64,000 bases of DNA from an uncultured Marinobacterium sp. (GTDB taxonomy: Bacteria > Pseudomonadota > Gammaproteobacteria > Pseudomonadales > Balneatricaceae), in assembly GCA_947501565.1 (NCBI GenBank), contig CANMWJ010000001.1:248001-312000 (forward strand). The letters run 5' to 3'. The position numbers and the translations under genes are program-made. Below the pieces are notes generated by a model, which was not told the origin of the DNA, made no database searches, and saw nothing but the letters and a program-made list of their open reading frames with translations. This document shows, in pieces, positions 17,469-26,158 of this stretch (the stretch's first letter is position 1; each line of letters begins with the position of its first letter).

Positions 17469-18782
17469 TCAATTGGAAATTTTTATCGCGATATCAAGAA
17501 AGTGTTGATATTCCTTATCAGGAACAAAAGAGCCACCAGTCAACCAAGCTATATGTGTACTATTTTTCAAGCACTTACGGAGTTGATGCGAGTCAAGATA
17601 GTGCTTACCTACTTCTGTGTTAAGCATAGTAGGCCCAAGGCAACTAATTGCTGCTGAAGGTTCCACTTCAATATCTTGGAGTGTTTTCAGCTTTAACAGC
17701 TGCTGGTAGAGCTGTGTATCCGTTGCCGTATACACACCTGACAGCAGATCGCGGGTTGCATCACACACCCACTGCGACGCGGTGCCGACCGCCAATCCGT
17801 CGGCATCCGTATCGATCTGCAAGTCAAAGTCGTAGATCGGTGTTGGTTCCGATCCGGGTTCGCCTGCCATACCAAGTAGCATGCAGGGCGCTTGTACCGG
17901 TTCGGCGAAGAAGCAGTGTACGTGCTCGCCAAACAAAGATTTCAGGCCGAAGGTGATACCGCCCGGGGCACCGCCTACACCGGCGGGCAGATAGACAAAC
18001 AGGGGATGATCGGCGTCTACCGGGATACCGGCATCCGCCAGTTGTCGCTGTAGCCGCAGCGCTGCGACGGCATAACCCATAAAGAGGCGCGGCGAGTTTT
18101 CGTCATCGACAAAATAGCTCTTCGGATCGGCGTCGGACTCTGCACGCCCTGCAGCTACCGCAGCACCATAATCCGCATTGTGCTCGACGACGGTTACACC
18201 GCGCTTACGCAGGCGCTCCTTTTTCCAATCCTTGGCATCGGACGACATATGGACCACTGCATTGAAGCCCAGTGCGGCACCGATGATGCCGATACTGAGG
18301 CCCAGGTTGCCGGTGCTGCCAACTGCGATCTGATGCTCGGCAAATAGTGCTCGTGCGTCTTTTGCCGTTAGTTTCCGATAATCATCACTGGTATCGGAGA
18401 TAAGGCCTTTTTCCAGCGCAAGCTTTTCAGCAAAACAAAGAACTTCGTGAATACCGCCGCGGGCTTTGATGGAACCGGCTACCGGTAGAGCGTGATCTGC
18501 TTTCAGAAACAGTTGACCAGCAAGGGGATTAATCTCGGTATTGAGAACCGTGGCTTCTATAAGGGGGGATTCGATCAGTCCGTCGGCTGCGGACAGTTCG
18601 GGGAATAGCTCGATCAGCAGTGGCGCAAAGCGCAATAAGCGGGATTCGGCTTCAAGTATCGCGCTTGCATCAGGGGCATCGGGTGCGGCAGCTGCGCTCT
18701 GATACATCGGGTTGAGCCAGACTAAAGGCTCCCCTGCGCTTATCTGTCGTTTCTCTTGCGCAGTTATGTTCAGAGTGGTCAT
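17469..18782 (-). CDS. dsdA: D-serine dehydratase (D-serine ammonia-lyase)
   Basis: The 437-residue PLP enzyme converts D-serine to pyruvate and ammonia, detoxifying D-serine and using it as a carbon source. The N-terminal part has PLIEAT, and the PLP lysine lies in GSIKARGG (about K106). The glycine-rich cofactor loop is VGSTGNLGLSIG, and YLPAGVGGAPGGI is also conserved. Length and motifs fit DsdA and not generic threonine dehydratase. GGGAGAGGAA precedes the ATG. The LysR gene transcribed divergently 116 bases away is the expected regulator DsdC. The symporter gene follows on the same strand. Confidence 0.93.
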   Translation of the reverse strand: MTTLNITAQEKRQISAGEPLVWLNPMYQSAAAAPDAPDASAILEAESRLLRFAPLLIELFPELSAADGLIESPLIEATVLNTEINPLAGQLFLKADHALPVAGSIKARGGIHEVLCFAEKLALEKGLISDTSDDYRKLTAKDARALFAEHQIAVGSTGNLGLSIGIIGAALGFNAVVHMSSDAKDWKKERLRKRGVTVVEHNADYGAAVAAGRAESDADPKSYFVDDENSPRLFMGYAVAALRLQRQLADAGIPVDADHPLFVYLPAGVGGAPGGITFGLKSLFGEHVHCFFAEPVQAPCMLLGMAGEPGSEPTPIYDFDLQIDTDADGLAVGTASQWVCDATRDLLSGVYTATDTQLYQQLLKLKTLQDIEVEPSAAISCLGPTMLNTEVGKHYLDSHQLRKCLKNSTHIAWLTGGSFVPDKEYQHFLDIAIKISN

Positions 18783-18837
18783 CGCTATTCCTCTCCCAGT
18801 TGATTAGACTATTGTCTGAATAGAGCGCCCTTAAAAC

Positions 18838-18876
18838 AAACGATAGTTTCTTAAAGGCTGTTTAGTTTTACTAAAC
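18838..18876. promoter_or_regulatory. Probable DsdC operators in the dsdA-dsdC gap
   Basis: Two palindromes lie in the divergent promoter region: AAAC-GATA-GTTT (18838-18849) and GTTTAG-TTTTA-CTAAAC (18860-18876). The second fits the dyad with T-N11-A symmetry preferred by LysR-type regulators. Assignment to DsdC is inference from position. Confidence 0.55.
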
Positions 18877-18898
18877 GCTACGCCTGTGCAGGTCATTG

Positions 18899-19819
18899 AT
18901 GACTAAACTCAACTCCCGAACGCTTGCTTCCCTGGTCCACTTCGAGGCCTGTGGCCGTCTGCTTAGCTTTTCTGACGCGGCCAAGGAGCTGTCCGTAACT
19001 ACCGGCGCGATCAGTCAGCAGATTCGCAAGCTGGAAGATGTGCTGGGGATGAAGCTGTTTGAGCGCAATCCGCGCGGAATCCTGTTAACGCCAGAAGGAA
19101 AAGAGCTGCTGTTGGTGACGCAGCAGTCGGTAGAGGCGATCGAAGCCGTACTGGAGATGTTGCAGAAAAGGCAGGGTGAAGATGTGGTGCGTCTGAAGTC
19201 TACGCCGTCTTTTGTCTTTAAATGGCTGATTCCCCATCTGCGTGCATTTAACCGTAACCATCCGGATATTCGTGTGGAGACCTTTGCGGATGCGGCGCTA
19301 CTCGACCTGAACAGTAATGACTTCGATCTGGCGATCGACTACAGCAATGGCCAGTATCAGGACTTTGACGCACAGCTGCTGATGCATGAGAGTCTGGTAC
19401 CGGTGACCAGTCCCAACTATATGCCTGATGCGGACTGGAGCGACCCGGAGATCTGGAAGCGGGTATCGCTGTTGCACGATTCAATGCCCTGGCCCAACTC
19501 ACCGCGCGATGCGGAGTGGCGGTACTGGCTCGATCAGAGCGGACTGACGCAGGTGGTCAGCTCCTCCGGCCACTACTTTAACCGGGTCGATATGGCGATC
19601 GCGGCGGCAGATGCGGGTTTGGGAATCGCCCTGGCGCGTAGTTCCCTGATTAAGGACGAGCTGGAGTCTGGGCGCCTGATTGCGCCGTTTCCGCCGGTGC
19701 AGTCCTGCTGTGACTACTATCTGCTTCTGCCGAAAGGGACCGCAGACGTCGCCAACGCCCGCGTACTGCGTGACTGGTTAAAGGTTCTGGCTCAACGCTC
19801 CGGTACCGGCAGCTCCTGA
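18899..19819 (+). CDS. dsdC: LysR-family activator of D-serine catabolism (DsdC)
   Basis: The 306-residue protein has an N-terminal winged helix-turn-helix (LVHFEACGRLLSFSDAAKEL, TTGAISQQIRKLEDVLGMKLF) and a C-terminal LysR substrate-binding domain. It belongs to the GcvA/DsdC-like branch and is divergent from dsdA, the canonical DsdC arrangement. DsdC activates dsdA in response to D-serine. The ATG at 18899 is preferred over the TTG one codon upstream. Its 3' end overlaps the convergent dadR gene by 28 bases. Confidence 0.85.
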   Translation: MTKLNSRTLASLVHFEACGRLLSFSDAAKELSVTTGAISQQIRKLEDVLGMKLFERNPRGILLTPEGKELLLVTQQSVEAIEAVLEMLQKRQGEDVVRLKSTPSFVFKWLIPHLRAFNRNHPDIRVETFADAALLDLNSNDFDLAIDYSNGQYQDFDAQLLMHESLVPVTSPNYMPDADWSDPEIWKRVSLLHDSMPWPNSPRDAEWRYWLDQSGLTQVVSSSGHYFNRVDMAIAAADAGLGIALARSSLIKDELESGRLIAPFPPVQSCCDYYLLLPKGTADVANARVLRDWLKVLAQRSGTGSS

Positions 19820-20289
19820 GTCTCTTTAACCTCCTCCATCACGATGTAACTCTTGGAATTCTTCACACCCGGCAGGGTCAGCAGCATCTCACCCAGCAGC
19901 TCCCGGTACTGGGACATATCGCTGATACGTGCTTTCAGCAGATAATCCGAATCACCGGAGACCAGATGACACTCCTGTATATAAGGGAGTTTGGCGACCG
20001 CCTGGTTAAAGAGGCCAAAGGCATCCGGTGACTGGTAGGAGAGGGAGATCTCCACAAACACCAGCATGTTGTAATCCAGCGCATCGGGATTGATGCGGGC
20101 ATGGTAGCCTTCGATGATGCCGTCCTTCTCCAGACGCTTTACGCGCTCCATACAGGGAGTGGTGGACAGGCCGACGCGATCCGCCAGTTCGGTGTACGAG
20201 ATGCGTCCTTCACGCTGCAGAATGCGCAAAATGTTGCGATCAATTCTATCAAACTTTCTTTTTTTCAATGGGTTACGTGTCGTAGCCAT
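19792..20289 (-). CDS. dadR: Lrp/AsnC-family regulator (DadR-type)
   Basis: The 165 residues comprise an N-terminal AsnC helix-turn-helix (FDRIDRNILRILQREGRIS, YTELADRVGLSTTPCMERVKRL) and a C-terminal RAM effector domain with VSGDSDYLLKARI. It is transcribed away from dadA, as in pseudomonads, where the Lrp homologue DadR senses alanine and activates dadAX. The function is inferred from this arrangement. The terminal 28 bases overlap the end of dsdC on the opposite strand, so the two mRNAs share complementary 3' ends. The ribosome site is weak. Confidence 0.85.
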   Translation of the reverse strand: MATTRNPLKKRKFDRIDRNILRILQREGRISYTELADRVGLSTTPCMERVKRLEKDGIIEGYHARINPDALDYNMLVFVEISLSYQSPDAFGLFNQAVAKLPYIQECHLVSGDSDYLLKARISDMSQYRELLGEMLLTLPGVKNSKSYIVMEEVKETQELPVPER

Positions 20290-20357
20290 AATATATTCTG
20301 CGATTTATTGTTTTTAAGTAGTATCAACTGATATTGAGTAAACATCAAAGAAAATTT

Positions 20358-20386
20358 CTGACATTAGTGAAATAGAATGGTTATAA
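20358..20386 (+). promoter_or_regulatory. Probable dadA promoter
   Basis: CTGACA (20358-20363) and TTATAA (20381-20386) are separated by 17 bases, a good -35/-10 pair located 38 bases before the dadA ATG. The AT-rich flanks in this 134-base gap suit Lrp-family binding. Confidence 0.6.
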
Positions 20387-20423
20387 ATCTCGCATAGTTC
20401 AAATAATAATCAAAGGTGAGTTT

Positions 20424-21677
20424 ATGAAAGTTCTTGTTTTGGGTAGTGGTGTAATTGGCGTAACCAACGCCTGGTATCTGGCAAAAGAGGGTCATGAGGT
20501 CACAGTGGTGGACCGCCAGCCTGAAGCCGCGTTGGAAACCAGTTATGGTAATGCAGGAATGATCTCACCGGGTTATGCCATGCCATGGGCCGCACCGGGC
20601 GTACCGGTTAAAGCTGTGAAGTGGATGATGCAGGATCTGGCTCCGCTGGCGATTCAGCCGAAACTCTCCAGCAGCATGTATGTGTGGATGAGCAAGATGC
20701 TGAAAAACTGCAGCGAAGCCGCTTACGCCGTTAACAAAGAGCGCATGCTGCGTATCGCTGAATACAGCCGCGACTGCTTTATCGACCTGCGCAACGAAAT
20801 CGAAATCGACTATGAGCAGCGCACTCAGGGCACGCTGCAGGTGTTCCGTACCCAGAAACAGCTGGACGCTGCTGCCAAAGATATGGCGATCCTGGAGGAG
20901 TGCAACGTCCCTTACGAAGCACTGGATACTGCCGGTTGTGTAAATGCTGAACCTGCGCTGGGTTACGTAAAAGAGAAGATTGTGGGTGGTCTGCGTCTGC
21001 CGGGTGATGAAACCGGTGATTGCTTCAAGTTCACTCAGGCGCTGGCTAAAGAGTGCGAAAAGCTGGGCGTGAAGTTCCTGTTCAGCACCAGTGTTGATGC
21101 CCTGAACGTTGAAAAGGGTGACGTTACCGGCGTACACACCTCCGCGGGTCTGCTCACAGCCGATAAATACGTGGTGGCGATGGGTAGTTACAGCCCGCTG
21201 CTGCTGGCACAGATAGGTATCAAGGTACCGGTGTACCCGATTAAAGGTTACTCCCTGACCCTGCCAATCATCGACGAGAGTCGCGCGCCGGTCTCCACCG
21301 TGATGGACGAGACCTACAAGGTGGCCGTGACCCGTTTCGACAACCGTATCCGTGTGGGTGGTACCGCTGAGATCACCGGTTACGACCTGGGCTTGCCGGA
21401 GAAACGCCGCGCCAGTGTGGATCACGTGGTGGATGATCTGTTCCACGGCGGTGGTGATCTGTCTCAAGCAGAGTTCTGGACCGGTCTGCGTCCGATGACT
21501 CCGGATAGCGTGCCAGTGCTGGGTGAAACCAAGTACAAGAGCCTGTTCCTCAACACCGGTCACGGCACTCTGGGCTGGACTATGTCCCTGGGCAGCAGCC
21601 GCTACGTGTCCGACATCATCTGCGGTCGCGAAACCGATATCAGCCGCAGCGGCCTCAGTGTCGCGCGCTACAGTTAG
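20424..21677 (+). CDS. dadA: D-amino acid dehydrogenase small subunit
   Basis: The 417-residue FAD enzyme oxidises D-alanine and other D-amino acids to imino acids, passing electrons to the quinone pool at the inner membrane. The FAD-binding start is VLVLGSGVIGVTNAWYLAKEGHEVTVVDR, with ETSYGNAGMISPGYAMPWA, typical of DadA, close behind. The C-terminal part has GLRPMTPDSVPVLGET and LNTGHGTLGWTMSLGSS. The gene leads a cluster with ridA and dadX. AAAGGTGA is the ribosome site. An intrinsic terminator follows it, so ridA and dadX are probably expressed at a different level. Confidence 0.95.
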   Translation: MKVLVLGSGVIGVTNAWYLAKEGHEVTVVDRQPEAALETSYGNAGMISPGYAMPWAAPGVPVKAVKWMMQDLAPLAIQPKLSSSMYVWMSKMLKNCSEAAYAVNKERMLRIAEYSRDCFIDLRNEIEIDYEQRTQGTLQVFRTQKQLDAAAKDMAILEECNVPYEALDTAGCVNAEPALGYVKEKIVGGLRLPGDETGDCFKFTQALAKECEKLGVKFLFSTSVDALNVEKGDVTGVHTSAGLLTADKYVVAMGSYSPLLLAQIGIKVPVYPIKGYSLTLPIIDESRAPVSTVMDETYKVAVTRFDNRIRVGGTAEITGYDLGLPEKRRASVDHVVDDLFHGGGDLSQAEFWTGLRPMTPDSVPVLGETKYKSLFLNTGHGTLGWTMSLGSSRYVSDIICGRETDISRSGLSVARYS

Positions 21678-21742
21678 TTCCTGACCGTTCAATCGGGAAT
21701 AACATCGTCTAAAATTTCATGGCGTCCCACTTATGGACTTTT

Positions 21743-21770
21743 GAGGGGTAATTTACCCCTCTGTTTTTTT
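21743..21770 (+). terminator. Intrinsic terminator between dadA and ridA
   Basis: GAGGGGTAA and TTACCCCTC form a near-perfect stem with a minimal loop, followed by TGTTTTTTT. It separates dadA from ridA-dadX. Confidence 0.85.
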
Positions 21771-21805
21771 CTGCTTCTCTGTCATTATATGGGCGCCAAC
21801 ACATG

Positions 21806-21830
21806 CAACCCATCCACCTGCACGGGGTTG
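21806..21830 (+). repeat. Hairpin in the ridA leader
   Basis: CAACCC (21806-21811) pairs with GGGTTG (21825-21830) around a 13-base loop, 38 bases before the ridA ATG. It has no T run. A role in ridA mRNA stability or translation is possible. Confidence 0.4.
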
Positions 21831-21867
21831 TCTGGGCAAATTACAGTTAAACTCTTAAGGAATAAAC

Positions 21868-22254
21868 ATGAATAAGAGCATCATCAGCACTGATAAAGCA
21901 CCATCTGCAATCGGTACCTACTCTCAGGCAGTTAAAGCGGGTAACACTGTGTACATCTCCGGCCAGATTCCTCTGGTACCAGAAACTATGGAGATGGTGA
22001 CCGAGTCTTTTGAAGCTCAGGCCGAGCGTGTATTCCAGAATCTGCAGGCGATTGCAGAAGCGTCTGGCGGCACTCTGGCCGACGTGGTTAAAGTAACCAT
22101 CCTGCTGTCTGATCTGAAATACTTCGGCACCGTGAACGAAGTGATGTCCCGTTACTTCGCAGAGCCTTACCCGGCGCGTGCAGCGTACGCAGTTAAACAG
22201 CTGCCGAAAGAAGCGGATATCGAAGTTGAAGCGATCATGGTGATCAGCGAGTAA
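21868..22254 (+). CDS. ridA: RidA-family enamine/imine deaminase, linked to DadA
   Basis: This 128-residue cytoplasmic protein has the RidA signature regions [26 protein letters not shown] and [25 protein letters not shown], including the conserved Arg in PARAA. RidA hydrolyses reactive enamines and imines, such as 2-aminoacrylate or the imine released by DadA, to the keto acid and ammonia. Position between dadA and dadX fits scavenging of 2-iminopropionate. TTAAGGA lies before the ATG. dadX follows after 6 bases. Confidence 0.93.
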   Translation: MNKSIISTDKAPSAIGTYSQAVKAGNTVYISGQIPLVPETMEMVTESFEAQAERVFQNLQAIAEASGGTLADVVKVTILLSDLKYFGTVNEVMSRYFAEPYPARAAYAVKQLPKEADIEVEAIMVISE

Positions 22255-22260
22255 GCTGTC

Positions 22261-23337
22261 ATGAGTCGTAAGGCGCGAGCGGTAATCCGGCTGGATGCCA
22301 TTCGCGCCAACTATCGGCTTGCTAAATCACTGCAGCCAGCGGCAAAAGCGGTTGCGGTGATTAAAGCCGATGCCTACGGTCACGGTGCAGTTACAGTGGC
22401 CGGGGCGCTTGCAGGCGAAGCCGATGCCTTTGGTGTTGCCTGTATTGAAGAGGCACTGGTTTTACGTGAAGTCGGTATCTCCACTCCTATCCTATTGCTC
22501 GAAGGTTTTTTTGACCGCGACGAGCTTCCCCTTATCGATCAGCACCAACTATGGACCGTTATCCACAGCGTGGAGCAGATCAACGCGCTGGAAAAGTTCA
22601 CGCCGAGTTCTCCTCTGCATGTCTGGCTGAAGATGGATTCCGGTATGCACCGCCTTGGTGTTCCGGCCTCAGATTATGCCAAGGCCTATTCACGTTTAGC
22701 GGCGTTGCCCCACGTGGACGAGATTGTGCTGATGAGCCATTTTGCCTGTGCTGATGACCTGCAGGGCAATGCAACGCAAGCGCAGATCGACCTGTTCCGG
22801 CAGCACACCGTGGGTATCGATGCGCGACACAGCCTCGCTAACTCCCCGGCGACGCTGGGCTGGCCGCCAGCACGCACCGACTGGTTGCGCCCGGGACTGA
22901 TGTTGTACGGCGCGTCCCCCTTTGAAGAACCACATCCTGAGGCCGACCGGTTACAACCGGCGATGAGCTTGCGCTCTGAGGTGATCGCCGTACGCGATAT
23001 CGAGCCAGGCGAAAGCGTGGGTTATGGTGCCAGCTGGACTGCAGACCGTGTTACCCGGGTGGGTACGGTAGCGATGGGGTACGGTGACGGTTATCCCCGT
23101 CATGCACGCAGCGGAACACCGGTATTGGTGAATGGTGTACGCAGCCGCATTATCGGCCGCGTATCAATGGATATGATCACCGTGGATCTGAGTGATATCC
23201 CGGATGCAGGTGTAGGCGCAGACGTGGAATTTTGGGGTGAAACGCATTGGATCAATGAGGTTGCAGGCTGGTGCGATACCATTCCCTACACCCTCATGAC
23301 GTGCCTTACTGCGCGGATACCGCGCGTCTATATTTGA
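22261..23337 (+). CDS. dadX: Alanine racemase, catabolic type
   Basis: The 358-residue PLP enzyme interconverts L- and D-alanine. The PLP lysine is at about K35 in AVIKADAYGHG. Other features are the substrate-binding GMHRLG, the SLANSPATL segment, GYGASWTADRVTRVG with the catalytic Tyr on the other subunit face, and GRVSMDMITVDL. Its place behind dadA and ridA indicates the catabolic isoenzyme DadX: L-alanine is racemised and then oxidised by DadA. A separate biosynthetic alr may exist elsewhere. It converges with yaaA. Confidence 0.9.
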   Translation: MSRKARAVIRLDAIRANYRLAKSLQPAAKAVAVIKADAYGHGAVTVAGALAGEADAFGVACIEEALVLREVGISTPILLLEGFFDRDELPLIDQHQLWTVIHSVEQINALEKFTPSSPLHVWLKMDSGMHRLGVPASDYAKAYSRLAALPHVDEIVLMSHFACADDLQGNATQAQIDLFRQHTVGIDARHSLANSPATLGWPPARTDWLRPGLMLYGASPFEEPHPEADRLQPAMSLRSEVIAVRDIEPGESVGYGASWTADRVTRVGTVAMGYGDGYPRHARSGTPVLVNGVRSRIIGRVSMDMITVDLSDIPDAGVGADVEFWGETHWINEVAGWCDTIPYTLMTCLTARIPRVYI

Positions 23338-23358
23338 GCAGAACAGCCCAGCTCAGGT

Positions 23359-23400
23359 GCGGGCGGATAACCCTGCATCGTTGGTTATCCTGAGGCCCGC
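23359..23400. repeat. Long inverted repeat between dadX and yaaA
   Basis: GCGGGC-GGATAACC and GGTTATCC-TGAG-GCCCGC can pair across a 10-base loop, an 8-bp perfect inner stem plus a 6-bp outer stem with a bulge. It probably marks the shared 3' end of the two convergent genes. Confidence 0.6.
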
Positions 23401-23420
23401 GTAGTCAGCATAGGAACTGA

Positions 23421-24191
23421 TTATTCTGCGTAGTCGCGGATAAAGGTCCAGGTGTCACCTTCCGACATGCTTTCGGCAAAGCGGTAACCTTCCAGATCGA
23501 ACTCCTTCAGCTGTTCCGGATCGGTGAGCTGGTTCTCGATGATATAACGGGTCATCAGGCCGCGGGCTTTCTTGGCGTAGAAACTGATCATCTTGTACTG
23601 ACCGTTCTTCCAGTCTTTAAACGCTGGGGTGATGATACGGCCGTTGATGTTTTTTGCTTTGGCCGCTTTGAAATATTCGTTGGAGGCTAGGTTGATCAGA
23701 ATCTGCTCTGTTTCCAGTTCTTTATTCAGGGCTTCGGTGATGATGTTGCCCCAGAACTGGTACAGGTCCTTGCCGCGACTGTTGGCCAGCTTGGTGCCCA
23801 TCTCCAGGCGGTAAGGCTGCATCAGGTCCAGCGGCTTCAGTATGCCGTACAGGCCGGAGAGGATACGCAGGTGATCCTGCGCAAAGGCAAAAGATTCCTC
23901 GCTCAGGCTCTCAGCGTCGAGACCTGTGTAGACGTCTCCTTTAAAAGCCAGTACTGCTTGCTTGGCGTTGTCGGTGTCAAACTCCGGCGTCCAGCTTTCG
24001 TAGCGGGCTACGTTCAGGCTGGATAGCTTATCGCTCAGCTTCATCAACTCGGCAATGTCCTGAACGGACAGCGTGCGCAGCTGCTCGATCAGTTCAGCGG
24101 AGTGCTCCAGATACGCGGGTTGGCTGTAAGTGTCGGTAACCGGTGCGGTGTCGTAATCCAGCGTTTTCGCCGGTGAGATAACAATCAGCAT
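23421..24191 (-). CDS. yaaA: Peroxide stress protein YaaA
   Basis: The 256-residue protein starts [14 protein letters not shown], the hallmark of YaaA (DUF328), and has the conserved [31 protein letters not shown]. YaaA limits the intracellular free iron pool and so reduces hydroxyl radical damage during H2O2 stress; it has a DNA-binding-related fold. The gene stands alone and converges with dadX. No clear ribosome site or OxyR-like operator could be picked out by eye. Confidence 0.95.
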   Translation of the reverse strand: MLIVISPAKTLDYDTAPVTDTYSQPAYLEHSAELIEQLRTLSVQDIAELMKLSDKLSSLNVARYESWTPEFDTDNAKQAVLAFKGDVYTGLDAESLSEESFAFAQDHLRILSGLYGILKPLDLMQPYRLEMGTKLANSRGKDLYQFWGNIITEALNKELETEQILINLASNEYFKAAKAKNINGRIITPAFKDWKNGQYKMISFYAKKARGLMTRYIIENQLTDPEQLKEFDLEGYRFAESMSEGDTWTFIRDYAE

Positions 24192-24370
24192 GGAAGTCTG
24201 TCAGTCCGTCAGCAAAATTTATCCTCATGATACGTGTCAGACCGGTAATAAAAAAGTCAGGAAGTGCAGGGGCTTTGGGTACTTAGCTCAATCGTCGAAC
24301 TTTTGTCCTTCGTGCAAAGCTGCTAGGGTGAGCGCTTGGTTGAAGTAATGGAAAAAGACTTGGTGAATCC

Positions 24371-25348
24371 ATGAGTCGAGACGATTTTGATATCCCTGAT
24401 CTGGGGCCAGCTGAACCTGAGCGTATCGCTCCCCGGAATGGTAACGGCGGCGGTAATAACGGACACTCCGAACCACCACGAAATACGCCACAAGCTGAAA
24501 GCAGCGGGGGTGGTTGGTTCCAGACGTTGCTGTTGATTGTACTGGTAGCGGGTTGTTCCGGTCTGGGATATTGGACGCTGACCCTGATGGATCAGTTAAA
24601 GGTCGAGCAGAAAAACGTGGCCGAGCTGCAGGGGCAGATGCGTGAGATGCGTGAGCTGCTGAACATGGCCGAAAGCAGTGCTGAGAAATCCGGTAATACG
24701 ATGCTGGATAAGCTGTCTGATATGTCGCGTACGGCTCAGGGTAAATACCAGCACTTTGATTCAGAGATCGCCAAGTTGTGGACGGTCGCACACCAGCGCA
24801 ATAAACCCGAGATCGAGAAGCAGGGTAAAAAATTGGCGGAGCAGGCTAAAACCATCTCCGCGCAGAAAGCGCAGCTTGCGAAGCTGAATAAAACCCTGGC
24901 GGCGCTGGATAAGAAACTGAAGTCACTAAACTGGTTGCATAAGACGCTGGCGAGCAAAGTGGAAGAGGGCGAAAAAGCCCAGAAAGAGCAGACCGAAACC
25001 AATACAGCAATGGTTGATAAGGTGAAAGCGGATCTGGCCAAGGTGAAAGCGGATGCGGTGAAAGCGCAGATCGGCGTGCGTATGAGTGAAGAGGCGATTC
25101 AGGAAGAACAGAACGCTGTGAAAGACTCGATGCGTAAGCTGACCGACCGTATTGCTGCGCTGGAGAATACGCAGCGTAAAAATGCTCTGGAGCGTCGCGT
25201 GAAGGTGAATGAAGACGCCATCGATGCGTTTGATGCGACGCGTCGTGAGCTGAACCGTAGCCTGTTGCAGATTAAGAAGCGCCTGAACTCGCTGCAGCTG
25301 GCCGTTGAGAAGCAGAGCAAGCTAACGGCTGCGCCGAAAGCCAATTAA
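24371..25348 (+). CDS. Unknown single-pass membrane protein with long coiled coil
   Basis: I do not recognise a named family. Residues 1-48 are polar and rich in Gly, Asn, Pro and Glu, likely disordered. Residues 49-70 (WFQTLLLIVLVAGCSGLGYW) form one membrane segment. From about 75 to 320 the protein is almost entirely charged heptad-like helix rich in Lys, Ala, Glu, Gln and Leu, predicted as coiled coil. With N inside, the coiled coil would lie in the periplasm. It may act in envelope organisation. It sits 29 bases before a glutathione transferase gene, probably in one transcript. Confidence 0.7.
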   Translation: MSRDDFDIPDLGPAEPERIAPRNGNGGGNNGHSEPPRNTPQAESSGGGWFQTLLLIVLVAGCSGLGYWTLTLMDQLKVEQKNVAELQGQMREMRELLNMAESSAEKSGNTMLDKLSDMSRTAQGKYQHFDSEIAKLWTVAHQRNKPEIEKQGKKLAEQAKTISAQKAQLAKLNKTLAALDKKLKSLNWLHKTLASKVEEGEKAQKEQTETNTAMVDKVKADLAKVKADAVKAQIGVRMSEEAIQEEQNAVKDSMRKLTDRIAALENTQRKNALERRVKVNEDAIDAFDATRRELNRSLLQIKKRLNSLQLAVEKQSKLTAAPKAN

Positions 25349-25377
25349 ACCTGTCCCCGAATTGAAGAGAGAACAAG

Positions 25378-25995
25378 ATGATTAAAGTGTACGGCGGTGT
25401 GTTTTCCCGCGGCAGTATGGTGATGTGTGCGCTGGAAACGTTAGGTGTGGAATACGAGATGGTATCGATGACCGCACGTGATCCCAACACTCAGACGGAA
25501 GAGTACCGTGCGCTGAACCCGACCGGTAAGATCCCAACCATCGTGGATGGTGATCTGGTCCTCTTCGAGACCCAGGCGATCCTGTTCTACCTGGCACAGA
25601 AATACGGCGATAACCTGCTGTGGGCGGAAACGCCGGAAGAGATCGCTGAGATCTACCGTTGGTCACTGTATGTCAGCAACCAGATGGAAGTTCCGTCACT
25701 GGATCTGCTGCTGCAGATGAAGTTCAGTCCGGATGGGAAAGGTGACCCTGAAAAAGTCGCTAAAGCCAGCGCCGAGCTGGATCGTTTCCTGCCGATACTG
25801 GAAAAACACCTGGAGGGACGCGAGTTTGTCGCTTGTGGCAAACGCACCGTAGCGGATATCCACGGCGCCAGTGTATTGGCCTGGGCTAAGCTGACCGGTT
25901 TCGACTACGACCGCTACCCGAACGTGCATGCCTGGATTAAGCGCCAGCTCTCCTCCGACGCTGCTAAAAAAGTGATGGCTAAAGCACAGGCTTAA
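25378..25995 (+). CDS. Glutathione S-transferase family protein
   Basis: The 205-residue cytosolic protein has an N-terminal thioredoxin-like domain. SRGSMVM carries the Ser at the position that activates glutathione, with NPTGKIPTIVDGDLVLFETQAILFYLA containing the cis-Pro and the ET(S)QAI glutathione-binding motif. An all-helical C-terminal domain follows with the N-capping segment VADIHGASVLAW. The substrate is unknown. GAGAG is the ribosome site. An inverted repeat with a short T-rich tail follows. Confidence 0.88.
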   Translation: MIKVYGGVFSRGSMVMCALETLGVEYEMVSMTARDPNTQTEEYRALNPTGKIPTIVDGDLVLFETQAILFYLAQKYGDNLLWAETPEEIAEIYRWSLYVSNQMEVPSLDLLLQMKFSPDGKGDPEKVAKASAELDRFLPILEKHLEGREFVACGKRTVADIHGASVLAWAKLTGFDYDRYPNVHAWIKRQLSSDAAKKVMAKAQA

Positions 25996-26001
25996 TCCGA
26001 T

Positions 26002-26045
26002 TCGGGAGTCTCCCGGTAGCGTGGATACTCCCGATCTTCCTTTCG
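26002..26045 (+). terminator. Probable terminator after the glutathione transferase gene
   Basis: TCGGGAGT and ACTCCCGA form a perfect 8-bp stem around a 17-base loop, followed by TCTTCCTTTC, a modest pyrimidine tail. Confidence 0.55.
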
Positions 26046-26158
26046 CTGAAAATAATCCAGATATTTGCGAATAACCTCGGAAACAAGTCGGATTTGATCC
26101 TGTCTCAGCTAACAGGCAAAATAGGCGGTTTCTCCACAGCAGGATACTGAAAAACTCC

